43,640 nucleotides of DNA from Acidihalobacter sp. (GTDB lineage Bacteria; Pseudomonadota; Gammaproteobacteria; DSM-5130; Acidihalobacteraceae): positions 1-43,640 of the forward strand of contig JALUXU010000052.1 of assembly GCA_027013225.1 (NCBI GenBank). Reading direction: 5' to 3'. Position numbers and translations under genes: made by a program. This document shows positions 1-7,910 of the stretch, in pieces. A model generated the notes under the pieces. That model did no database searches and was not told where the DNA came from. It saw nothing but the letters and a program-made list of their open reading frames with translations. The stretch's first letter is position 1. Every line of letters starts with the position of its first letter.

Positions 1-870
1 CGGGTGTTGTTGATAAACCGAAAGAGGAGGCCCCGAGATGAAGGTGTTTGGCCTTCAAGGCGAAATCATGCGTTCTGCCCGCCTGGCAGACAAGGTTTTT
101 GATGATCCCGAAGGTGATTTTTCGTCTCCAGCCGCTGGAATGGTTCGAGCGGCTGCGAAAGCGGCATGGCCTGACTGTGTAGATCAGGCGGCGGAGATTC
201 TGGGCGTGAGCCGGGCTACCCTGTACCGCTGGTGCCGGCGTTTGTCCGAGGCGGGCATCCAGGGTCTGAGATCCCGTTCCCGCCGCCCGCGGCGTGTTCG
301 GCGGCGTCCCTGGGCGCGGCGTGCGCCCTATGGACTGAAGGGTGAGCGCCCGGGGACCTGGTACAGGTGGATGTCTTGCACGTGCACCGGCAGCCGGGGG
401 TAACGGTCTACCACTTCACCGCCTGGGATGGTGCATCACGCTGGCGCGTGGGGCAGGTGTACAGCCGGGTGAGAAGCCGCTGTGGGGCGGATTTTCTCAA
501 GCCGCTTAAGGCCCGCAGCCCGTTTCCGATCCGGGCCATCCAGATCGATGGCGCCTCGGAATTCAAGGGCGACTTCGAGCAGGCCTGCCAGGAAGCGGGT
601 ATCGACCTCTATGTGCTGCCGCCGAAACGGCCCCAGCGCAATGGCGGGGTGGAACGGGCCAACGGCATCTGGCGCTACGCGTTCTATGCCAGCTACCCGC
701 TACCGACCACGATACGGGCGCTTCGCCCCCTGGTGCAATGGTGGGAACAGGTCTACAACCTGCTGCGCCCCCATCAGGCATTGAAACAGAGAACCCCAGC
801 CGAGTATCTTCGTGAGGCCGGGTATGAGGTCCCCGAGGTCTCCGTGTCTCATATGTACTGAACCAGGACA
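1..870 (+). mobile_element. IS481-like insertion sequence, left copy, start cut by window edge
   Basis: The element carries a helix-turn-helix plus DDE integrase transposase. Its right terminal repeat, read inward from base 870, begins TGTCCTGGTTCAG. This pairs with TGACCAGGTTCAG at the left end of the second copy at 43200, so the ends are defined by sequence. Comparison with the second copy shows that about 56 bases of the left end lie outside the window, giving a full length near 926 bp. That is short for IS481 elements because the transposase has lost an internal block. The element ends only 5 bp before the -35 box of tRNA-Thr. Target duplication cannot be seen. Confidence 0.85.
38..861 (+). 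pseudogene. IS481-like transposase, internally deleted and frame-disrupted
   Basis: Frame 1 (38-403) gives an N-terminal part with a helix-turn-helix around QAAEILGVSRATLYRW and an arginine-rich stretch. The -1 frame (from about 355 to 861) gives the DDE catalytic core: VQVDVLHV with the first Asp, IQIDGASEF with the second Asp, then NGGVE with the Glu 34 residues later. Full-length relatives have some 60-70 residues between the arginine-rich stretch and the first Asp; here only about 15 remain. The two frames could be joined by a -1 slip at CCCGGGG (349-355). Relative to the right copy, this one also has +1 (about 111-122) and +2 (about 177-182) insertions that scramble residues 25-50 before the frame is restored. 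Probably inactive alone. Confidence 0.8.
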
Positions 871-875
871 AGGGT

Positions 876-905
876 TTGGACTGTGCTCCGTACCTGTTGT
901 ATATT
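876..905 (+). promoter_or_regulatory. Promoter of tRNA-Thr
   Basis: TTGGAC at 876-881 and TATATT at 900-905 are separated by 18 bp and lie 13 bp before the mature tRNA 5' end. The IS terminal repeat ends at 870, so the insertion stopped just short of the -35 box and left the promoter intact. Confidence 0.55.
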
Positions 906-918
906 CCACCACTCATTT

Positions 919-994
919 GCTGGCGTAGCTCAGTTGGTAGAGCGGCTGATTTGTAATCAGTAGGTCGCGGGTTCGACTCCTGCCGCCAGCACCA
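919..994 (+). tRNA. tRNA-Thr (anticodon TGT)
   Basis: A complete cloverleaf can be read. The acceptor stem is GCTGGCG/CGCCAGC, and the anticodon stem GCTGA/TCAGT encloses loop TTTGTAA with anticodon TGT. The T-loop is GTTCGACTC, the discriminator is A, and CCA is encoded in the DNA. It reads ACA codons. It sits between an IS element upstream and decayed accessory genes downstream, a common position for genomic-island junctions, but I found no second copy of its 3' end in the window. Confidence 0.96.
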
Positions 995-1054
995 ATAAAA
1001 TCAAGCACTTAGTGGATTCATCGGAAAGTCAAGAGGTCTTGAGGTACACTTTGA

Positions 1055-1579
1055 GTTGTACCTGAGTACGTATGCAAGCTGCGCCAGGTGTTCGATGCCA
1101 CTGATCGCACGCGGGGCATCTACTTCTTCGACGAGTTCGACGCCATCGGTTCGCAGTGGGGCCTGGCCAACGGCGTCGGCGAGGTGCGGCGCATCCTCAA
1201 CAGCTTCCCGCAGATGATTGAGCAGGACGCGTCCCACAGCCTGATCGTGGCGGCCACCAATCACCCCGAAATACTTGACCAGGCGCTATTTCGCCGCTTC
1301 GATGACATTCTCCATTATGGTCTGCCTGACGAAGCCCTGATTGCCGCTTTGCTGAAGGCGCGACTGGGCCGACAGGGGCGTAAAGGCATTTCCTGGAAGC
1401 GCCTGGCCCAGCAAGCAAAGGGGCTGAGCTATGCCGAGATCGTCCGTGCCTGTGATGAGGCGCTGAAGGAGGTGATCATCGAGCAGAAGGAACACCTTGG
1501 CGAACGTGATATTCGGCACGCCATTGAAGAGCGTGTTCAGGCTAGATCGAATTTCCGCAAACAATCCAGCAGAACCTGA
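1055..1579 (+). pseudogene. AAA+ ATPase, 5'-truncated remnant
   Basis: The open frame begins after a stop at 1052-1054 and has no convincing start; the first usable codon is GTG at 1088. It encodes the second half of an AAA+ domain. There is a Walker B motif (GIYFFDEFDAIG), the arginine-rich second region of homology (VAATNHPEILDQALFRRFDD) and a C-terminal helical lid. The Walker A P-loop and everything before it are missing, so it cannot bind ATP. The sequence is most like the AAA ATPases encoded next to S8 subtilase-like proteins, and that partner follows 6 bp downstream. Truncation probably happened when DNA was inserted or deleted next to tRNA-Thr. Confidence 0.8.
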
Positions 1580-1585
1580 CGACGC

Positions 1586-2099
1586 ATGGCAGAAGACGGA
1601 CCTCAGCCCAGGCGACATTTCATTTTTGACCATACAGCGCAAGCGGAGCCTTTCCGGCGCCCGGGAGGCAGTAGCGGTGGCAAGTCCAGTGCCGCGCCAA
1701 AACCGGCAAGCTGACGGCGGCGCTCTGCTGCAACAGGTCGAGGGCCTGAAACCGGAACTCGAACAGGCCAGGGCGCGGCAGCAACAGAGCGGCATGGAAG
1801 AAGGCTTTGGCCTGCAGATCGAATTCGAGAGCTTTCCGGACATTGAACTGGCCTTCGAGTCGCTGGCGGTGGAGCGTTCTGGTATCGAGCTGCTGAATGT
1901 GCGGCATGAAGAACACAAGACCTTGGCTTCCGTGTTTGTACCTGATGGCAAGCTGCATATTCTCGAAAACAAGATCAAGGCTTATCTGGAACAGGGTACA
2001 CCCAAGGGTGAGCCAAAAAATCAGAGCTGGATCGATGCCATCCGCAGCATCCGCGTGGGCAGCATTTTCTCCCTTTTCTTCGATTTGCAGCCCCCGTAG
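1586..2099 (+). pseudogene. S8 (subtilase)-family protein, N-terminal remnant with frameshift
   Basis: The ATG at 1586 opens a frame reading RHFIFDHTAQAEPFRRPGG, which resembles the start of AAA-linked S8 proteins, but it stops at 1712-1714. The match continues in another frame from about 1705: ALLQQVEGLKPELEQAR, then GFGLQIEFESFPDIELAFES and RSGIELLNVRHEE. This is the conserved N-terminal domain of those proteases. One frameshift therefore lies near 1700. The coding match ends near 2075, before the Asp/His/Ser catalytic domain, so no protease can be made. Together with the upstream ATPase fragment this is a decayed two-gene module. Family assignment rests on my recall of the sequence pattern. 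Confidence 0.65.
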
Positions 2100-2141
2100 G
2101 AACAGCCGGAATGAGCAGATAAACTGCTCCAGCGCTTGACG

Positions 2142-2396
2142 CTACCAAACGAAGGGGCGGCAGTGCCGCATGTCTGCCGGTTGGACACCGGCGTCAATAA
2201 AGCGCACCCACTGCTCGCCCCTGCCATTCGGTCTTCCGAGGTCCGTATCGGGCTCAGCTTTTCGAGTGCCGCCGCCAGCTCTGCCTCCAGCGCCTGTTGG
2301 ACCAAACGCTTTACTCCTTATCGCAGGTTCTCTTTGATCCCCATTCCAAGCCCTGCCACTTCCACTATGGCTTTGCTGTCTTCTCTCATGGCACAC
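2142..2396 (-). pseudogene. Degraded gene fragment of unknown family
   Basis: Reading leftward, an ATG at 2396 with a possible ribosome site (GAAGAGG) opens MREDSKAIVEVAGLGMGIKE and then hits TAA after 23 codons. A second frame continues plausibly as LVQQALEAELAAALEKL, which faintly resembles the start of some transposases (for example the LxQxALEAE pattern of IS256-type proteins). After that no frame looks coding. I do not recognise the family. The mixed frames, early stop and position between two other remnants suggest a fossil gene. Confidence 0.35.
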
Positions 2397-2932
2397 CTCT
2401 TCGTTGCTGATCAGATCTCGAAACCCTTTTCTAGCAACCGTGCGCCAACTTCCTCAAGTCAGCTGTGATCTCCCATTAGACCACCTCAGAGGAACAAGGG
2501 ACGAGCAAAGGGCTCCTAACCAATCTGCACAAAGCAGATGCTCAACACCTGATTTGTTTCTGTGGAAATACCGAAGTTGGGCAAGGGATATGTCAATCTA
2601 GCACAGACAGACCGGCCAGAAATTAGAGGCGAAAATTCTTTGATAATCCCAAACAAGGACTCTTTTTAGGCTCATTGCTGGATTAAAAGGACTCCCAGCG
2701 ACAATGTCAGTCTCATGAATTGAGGTGAAACTTACAAATTTGTATAACAATTGAGCCTAAACTCTGGTGTAGATTATGGCCTAGCGTCGAAATCACCAAC
2801 TATCCATGCATGAGGTCTCTACGAATTGAAAAATAATAGTAGCGTTAATAACCCCCTGCAATCCACCAGGCTTATATAGCTCGGATTCAAGATCGAAATA
2901 ATTTTTCTCACTCTTTCCTTAAGGAGATAGCG
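2397..2932. other. AT-rich region without a recognised gene
   Basis: About 535 bp between the decayed genes and the RND operon. Short open frames here have no family signature. Base composition is visibly more AT-rich than the core genes to the right. The only ordered structure I see is the repeat/palindrome block at 2718-2763 and the translation-start region just before 2935. Confidence 0.6.
2718..2763. promoter_or_regulatory. Operator-like direct repeat with central palindrome
   Basis: The pattern AATTGAG-N3-AAACT occurs at 2718-2732 and again at 2749-2763, exactly 31 bp apart, close to three helical turns. Between the two copies lies the palindrome ACAAATTTGT (2734-2743). This is about 170 bp before the first RND adaptor gene. 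Same-face spacing of a repeated motif around a palindrome suggests a regulator-binding site, but the regulator is unknown and no regulator gene lies beside it. Confidence 0.4.
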
Positions 2933-2938
2933 ATGTGA
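2921..2938 (+). promoter_or_regulatory. Ribosome site with AUG-stop mini-ORF overlapping a GTG start
   Basis: AAGGAG at 2921-2926 is followed 6 nt later by ATG TGA (2933-2938), a start codon directly followed by stop. The GTG start of the adaptor gene (2935) overlaps it, 8 nt from AAGGAG. Ribosomes choosing the ATG would terminate at once, so this could limit expression of the pump. It could also mean that the true start is the ATG at 2980. Confidence 0.45.
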
Positions 2939-3966
2939 GCAGCAACGATCATCGTGTGTTTCTCATCTTCCAAGGACTTATGGCCAGGATTTGCGAGAAT
3001 TCTCCAATTAAGCGTCTGACCCGAGCACATTCCCTAATTTTATCTGCGGTATTTGTTGTCTCAACCGCACATGCGGCAAACGGAATATCACTGTCAGCCG
3101 TAGGCATTCACCTTCCGTATGAAGCGCCCGCCCACGTAATCAGTCGATCACGATCCGATATCGCAGTACAAATCGACGGCCCTGTAAAAAGCGTGAACGT
3201 ATTTGAAGGGCAGACAGTGAGGAAAGGAGACGTTTTATTCACTATAGACTGCCGAAGTTATGTCTACGCCCTTAAACTCAAGGAGGTTGCGTTGACGCTC
3301 GCACAGAATAAAGCCGAGCTGGCGAAAGCCTCGCTGCAGCGCAGTCGGGCTAGATTACGCATCAGCACAATTTCAAAAGCCAAATTCGAATCTGATCAAT
3401 TGAATTATCAAACATCCCTTCTCAATGTAAGGACCGAAAAATTATATCGAGATAGTGCGCAACTTGCTGTCGATCGCTGCAAAGTATCTGCGCCATTCAG
3501 TGGCGTTGTCACCAGAATCGCGACCGGACAAGGGAGTTATTTGACCACGGGCACGGTGGTGATGTCGATGTCTGAAACCGAGCATCTTGAGGTCATAGCC
3601 AACCTGACATCCGACGAAATCAATTCTCTCATTCATTCTTCCAGAATAGATTTTGTTTTCGGAAAAACCCGATTCCCGCTTAAACTAAAAGTAGTAGAGC
3701 CTGTTATCAATCAGGCTACAGGTGCGCAGCGAGTTTACTTCGACTTGCCGCCAAAAGCCGCCCTGCCGATCAATCTTGCTGGCACATTACGATGGAAAGG
3801 GGAGCGTTTCCGCATTCCCCCCGACTATTTGATTCATGGAACGAATGGGCTTGGGGTATTGATCGACAGAGGCGGTAAATCAGTTTTTTTTCCAGTGCCT
3901 GCCGCCATTGACGGAATGCCCGTCATCATTCACCTTCCTGCGACCACAAAGATCATCAAACCATGA
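2935..3966 (+). CDS. RND efflux periplasmic adaptor subunit with alpha-hairpin
   Basis: A 343-residue membrane-fusion protein that would bridge an inner-membrane RND permease and an outer-membrane channel. A signal-like segment ends near residue 47 (STAHA); the N-terminal region is long if GTG 2935 is used, and more normal from ATG 2980. The first lipoyl half (VKSVNVFEGQTVRKGDVL, about 82-99) is followed by a roughly 75-residue charged helical hairpin, then the second half (CKVSAPFSGVVTRI) and a beta-barrel domain. The usual membrane-proximal C-terminal domain seems reduced. Its stop overlaps the start of the second adaptor by ATGA, so the two are made together. Substrate unknown. No His/Met-rich metal-binding tail is seen. 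Confidence 0.85.
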   Translation: MSSNDHRVFLIFQGLMARICENSPIKRLTRAHSLILSAVFVVSTAHAANGISLSAVGIHLPYEAPAHVISRSRSDIAVQIDGPVKSVNVFEGQTVRKGDVLFTIDCRSYVYALKLKEVALTLAQNKAELAKASLQRSRARLRISTISKAKFESDQLNYQTSLLNVRTEKLYRDSAQLAVDRCKVSAPFSGVVTRIATGQGSYLTTGTVVMSMSETEHLEVIANLTSDEINSLIHSSRIDFVFGKTRFPLKLKVVEPVINQATGAQRVYFDLPPKAALPINLAGTLRWKGERFRIPPDYLIHGTNGLGVLIDRGGKSVFFPVPAAIDGMPVIIHLPATTKIIKP

Positions 3967-4832
3967 CGCGGGTCAAAACACTCAAAATCATTATGGTTAT
4001 TTTGACTCTATTTTCGAGTGCGCCTTCATGGGCTCAGTCGATGCCTGTTACCGTAGCGATTGTGAACAAAGGCCCCATCAAACAGGTCTACCATGGATTC
4101 GCACGGGTTCAACCCCTTATGAAAACGCATCCAAGCAGTAGTTACGCTGGACGAATAGTTCAAATTCTTGCGCATGTCGGGGAGAAAGTATCCCTGAACC
4201 AACCACTCGCCCGGATAAAACCATTGAGCAAAAATCGCGATAACTCGTCTTTATTTGCCGCGGGCGGGGCTTACACGGTGGTGGCAAACGTCCCAGGAAT
4301 CATCGTTGGCGAGAATTATTCCCTAGGTGATGTTATTCCTTCTGGTGCCCCGGTTTTCACCCTCGTGCCAGATACCGGATTCCGTGTTGCTTTATCGATT
4401 CCCTTGCAATATTCCCCTGGGATTGACTATGCCACCAAAGCCACAATTCATCTCGCCTCAGGAGCTGCGCATGCCACGCCCAGCAGCATTCGGGCATTTG
4501 ATATGAGCGGAACCGGATATTTTTTGGTTGAGTTTGTGGTTACAAAAAATAAACCTGTTCTTGGCAGCGTCATTCCGGTGGATGTCGTCGTAAAACATGA
4601 CAATTCTGCTTTGTTGATACCGGCAAATGCGGTAGTAGAGAAAAACGGCGCATTTTTTGTTTTTGTGGTCAAAAATGGAAAAGCCATACAAACACTTGTG
4701 AAAATAGGAATTCAGACGCCAAGTAGTGTGCAAATACTCTCAGGACTTCATCCAGGAGAAAAGGTCGTGACGACCGGACAGTATTCCCTGGAAGATGGCG
4801 CAAAAGTCACCGTGGTTTCGACGGGTGGATAA
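3963..4832 (+). CDS. Second RND periplasmic adaptor, hairpin-less
   Basis: A 289-residue exported protein; the signal peptide is about residues 1-24 (cut near PSWA-QS). The two lipoyl halves are recognisable (GRIVQILAHVGEKVSLNQPL and VVANVPGIIVGENYSLGDVI) but only about 25 residues separate them, so there is no alpha-hairpin to reach an outer-membrane channel. In contrast it keeps a clear membrane-proximal domain (LLIPANAVVEKNGAFFVFVV through the GLHPGEKVVTTG motif). It thus complements the upstream adaptor, which has the hairpin but a weak C-terminal domain. The start overlaps the upstream stop (ATGA). The 3' end overlaps the permease start. Confidence 0.82.
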   Translation: MTRVKTLKIIMVILTLFSSAPSWAQSMPVTVAIVNKGPIKQVYHGFARVQPLMKTHPSSSYAGRIVQILAHVGEKVSLNQPLARIKPLSKNRDNSSLFAAGGAYTVVANVPGIIVGENYSLGDVIPSGAPVFTLVPDTGFRVALSIPLQYSPGIDYATKATIHLASGAAHATPSSIRAFDMSGTGYFLVEFVVTKNKPVLGSVIPVDVVVKHDNSALLIPANAVVEKNGAFFVFVVKNGKAIQTLVKIGIQTPSSVQILSGLHPGEKVVTTGQYSLEDGAKVTVVSTGG

Positions 4833-7800
4833 ATTCATACGGGGCATTCTTGCCAATCGCAAGAGCCTATTGTTCATCTACTTGCTACTGATTGCTTTTG
4901 CCGTGAGCATCGTGATGCATCAGCGGCAGGCGGTATTTCCCGATGTCAATTTTCCGAAGGCAGAATTCACTGTCGATGATGGACTTGCGCCGCTGAGCGA
5001 GATGGAAAAAGTATTCGCCAGGCCAATGGAAACATTGGCGCAATCTTCTGAAGGAGTGTTGAATTACAGCACCAAAATCGAGCGTGGAGTCGTCAAATTG
5101 AAAGTCGAATTTGATGGCCGGCGTAACTTCGCCCGTGATTTTCAACTCCTTAAAGGCAAGATAACCACTCTGGTACAGGGCACTCCGACACTCGGAGGCG
5201 CACCAGCTCAAGTCACCGCCAATCTGACCAATTCAAACAATTTCGCCATTCTCGGATACAGTCTGGTATCAAGAACCGCCAGTTATGTCGATCTACGCCG
5301 GGTAGTGGATACGCGTATACGACCGATACTTGAACAAATTCAAGGGGTAGGAAAAGTCGAGGTCATCGGCGGTAGCCTGCCAGAAATTCGGATAACGCTT
5401 GATCCGGCCAAGCTAGAGCAATACAAGCTGACGCCAGAAATGATAGCCAGTCAGATCAAGGCGTCTGAAAACACGAGGTTTCTTGGTCACTTTATCGCCT
5501 ATGGAAAATTGATCCTGGGCTTCAGTTCATCACATCTGGTAGGGCCTCGGGCGATTGCTGACATTCCTCTCAGAGCGGGAAGTCAATCGCTGCGGCTTGC
5601 GGACGTTGCCGATGTCCGCATGACGGGTACCTATCCTCAAACTCTGACTTCCACCGACCGTAAGCCATCGGTGCTATTCAATATTTATGGTGCACCCGGA
5701 GTGGATGTGGTTTCCTTATCTGCCGAAGTCGCTAGAGCCATTGATGGTATTCGTCCCTCACTACCGCCTTCAATGAAGGTTTCGCGCTGGTATTCACTTG
5801 CCGACTTCATCAAAAGTTCCCTTGACGGTGTGGGGAGGGACATCGTTATTGGCATTCTGATCGTGTCTTTGTCGGTGGTGTTATTTTTGCGAAATCTACG
5901 TGCTTCGATGCCTGTCATCGCTTCCATGCTGGTCACGGTGATCTTAACTTTTCTGGCTATGAAATACTTGGGAGAAACGCTCAATATAATGACGCTTGCT
6001 GGAATCAGCGCTGCCATCGGTTTAGTCGTCGACGATGCGATCGTCGCGGTAGAAAACATTACCCGCTTTCACGAAAAAGGGCTAGACAATGAAGCGGCCG
6101 TAGTAAGGGGCACAAAGGAAGTCTTATCACCTCTGTTATCATCAACCCTGACGACAATTTCTGTTTTTGCGCCTTTAGGGCTGTTGACCGGAATTACTGG
6201 ATTTTTATTTAAATCTTCGGCTTTGGTTATCATCGCCGCATTGTCGATTTCATTCGTGATGGCGGTGACTCTTGCCCCGATCTTGTCATTCTCGCTATTG
6301 CGCCCTGCCGGACGGGTGCATCCATCCCATTCGAAAAGTCCATTGCTGCAAAAGTATGAAGCTTTTCTTATCGCTATATTGAAATCTCCTTTGCGGGTCA
6401 TCGCTGTAGCCACAGTGGTTATCGGCTTGGCGTTCTATATCGGACTTAGCCTTCCTACTACTTATTTGCCCCAATGGGACGAAGGCACTTTCATCATGGA
6501 TATGGACACCACGCCCGGAACTTCTCGCGCCGAAATGGCGCGCAAAGTGGCAGGCGTTGAAAACGTGATTGCGCAACTTGGAATCATTCAGACCTATTCA
6601 ATGCAAATCGGTGACAGTGCCCTACGATCGAATCAGGCGCATTTCTATATGCACCCAAAACCGAAAGGCGCTACAGGAGGCGGCTCTGTTTTTCAAGCCA
6701 TGGATACTCTTCAGCATTCTCTGGAAACGAAATTCCCCAACCTCAATGTAGACTTGCACCAGATTCTTCCCGACCATTTCGGTGGTCTGGTTGGAAAAAA
6801 CAATGTAATCGCTATTGATATCTTCGGCGCAAATCCAAAGGATTTGTTAGCCGCTGGCAAGATAATTTCAGCCGCCATCGGTAAATTGCCAGAAGTCGCA
6901 CATGTCAAAATGAGCCCACCCCATAATGTGACCCAGTTCAGGCTCGTTCTCGACCCAGCTCGCTTGGCGAGCTACAAGCTGACTCGGGCCGAAGTGGTTT
7001 CTCAAGTTCAAGTGGCCATGCAAGGCAAAAACCTTGGTTATGTTCAGGCGCAGGGGCAGCAAGCGGAGATGCGAATGGTCTATCCCGATCATTGGCGCAG
7101 GCTCATGCCCGCACTTATGGACATGCCTATCTTTCGGGTTGACGGTAGCACCACTCCTCTGAGTGCGCTTGGACATCTTGAATTGCGTTCGGCTCCGGAT
7201 CGCATAACCCGCAAACAAGGCCACCTCTACCTGGCGATGAGCGCAAAAACCCGCAATACTGATCTTGGCGGAAATGCGGCGCGTATCTCTGCCATACTGG
7301 CCAAACTCCCCCTTCCGGCAGGAACCTATGCTCTGGTTTCTGGAGACTGGAAGTTGCAGGCACAAGCATTCGCTGAACTACGTTACGTATTCTTATTGGC
7401 GATTGCTGCTGTTTTCACTCTGCTCCTGATCTTTTTCCGCAGTTATGGAACTTCGTTGCTCATTTTGCTCAACACGCTGACGTCCCTTGCATTCGTGGTA
7501 TTCGGCATCTGGATTTTTCATACTCCCTTCAATGTGCCCACCTTCATGGGCCTGATTTCAGTCATCGGCATCGTGGTAAAAAACGCTATTTTAATCATGG
7601 CATTTGCCAACAACAATCTCAAAAAAGGCGAAGATAGCATTCGCGCGATCATAGATGCATGCCTGGTGAGAGCCCGCCCCATTCTTATGACATCAACAGC
7701 CGCGGTTCTCGGTTTTCTGCCCATGGCGCTCAGCAGCGGGCGCGGGGGTGAAATGATGCAGCCTTTTGCCGCAGCCGTGATCTATGGTGTACTCGGCGGA

Positions 7801-7881
7801 GTGGTTTCATCGCTGGTATTACTGCCGGCGATGTACGTCTTACTATCAAACTTCCAGCGGATACTCAAACGCCCCATTTGA
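4825..7881 (+). CDS. RND-family efflux transporter permease
   Basis: A proton-driven inner-membrane pump of about 1018 residues with the standard RND plan: one membrane helix, a large periplasmic loop, a helix bundle, a second loop and a last bundle. The TM4 proton-relay motif GLVVDDAIVAVEN has the paired Asp residues typical of hydrophobe/amphiphile exporters rather than the metal-exporter form. The second half has GLISVIGIVVKNAILIM and ends in LLPAMYVLL. I place the start at GTG 4825, overlapping the adaptor stop by 8 bp, because relatives begin about ten residues before the first helix. ATG 4795 is the alternative. The stop lies 29 bp from the convergent outer-membrane factor gene. Substrate cannot be told from sequence. 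Confidence 0.9.
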   Translation: MDKFIRGILANRKSLLFIYLLLIAFAVSIVMHQRQAVFPDVNFPKAEFTVDDGLAPLSEMEKVFARPMETLAQSSEGVLNYSTKIERGVVKLKVEFDGRRNFARDFQLLKGKITTLVQGTPTLGGAPAQVTANLTNSNNFAILGYSLVSRTASYVDLRRVVDTRIRPILEQIQGVGKVEVIGGSLPEIRITLDPAKLEQYKLTPEMIASQIKASENTRFLGHFIAYGKLILGFSSSHLVGPRAIADIPLRAGSQSLRLADVADVRMTGTYPQTLTSTDRKPSVLFNIYGAPGVDVVSLSAEVARAIDGIRPSLPPSMKVSRWYSLADFIKSSLDGVGRDIVIGILIVSLSVVLFLRNLRASMPVIASMLVTVILTFLAMKYLGETLNIMTLAGISAAIGLVVDDAIVAVENITRFHEKGLDNEAAVVRGTKEVLSPLLSSTLTTISVFAPLGLLTGITGFLFKSSALVIIAALSISFVMAVTLAPILSFSLLRPAGRVHPSHSKSPLLQKYEAFLIAILKSPLRVIAVATVVIGLAFYIGLSLPTTYLPQWDEGTFIMDMDTTPGTSRAEMARKVAGVENVIAQLGIIQTYSMQIGDSALRSNQAHFYMHPKPKGATGGGSVFQAMDTLQHSLETKFPNLNVDLHQILPDHFGGLVGKNNVIAIDIFGANPKDLLAAGKIISAAIGKLPEVAHVKMSPPHNVTQFRLVLDPARLASYKLTRAEVVSQVQVAMQGKNLGYVQAQGQQAEMRMVYPDHWRRLMPALMDMPIFRVDGSTTPLSALGHLELRSAPDRITRKQGHLYLAMSAKTRNTDLGGNAARISAILAKLPLPAGTYALVSGDWKLQAQAFAELRYVFLLAIAAVFTLLLIFFRSYGTSLLILLNTLTSLAFVVFGIWIFHTPFNVPTFMGLISVIGIVVKNAILIMAFANNNLKKGEDSIRAIIDACLVRARPILMTSTAAVLGFLPMALSSGRGGEMMQPFAAAVIYGVLGGVVSSLVLLPAMYVLLSNFQRILKRPI

Positions 7882-7910
7882 ATGCTCGCAGGGCAAAGCG
7901 CTTTTCTCGA

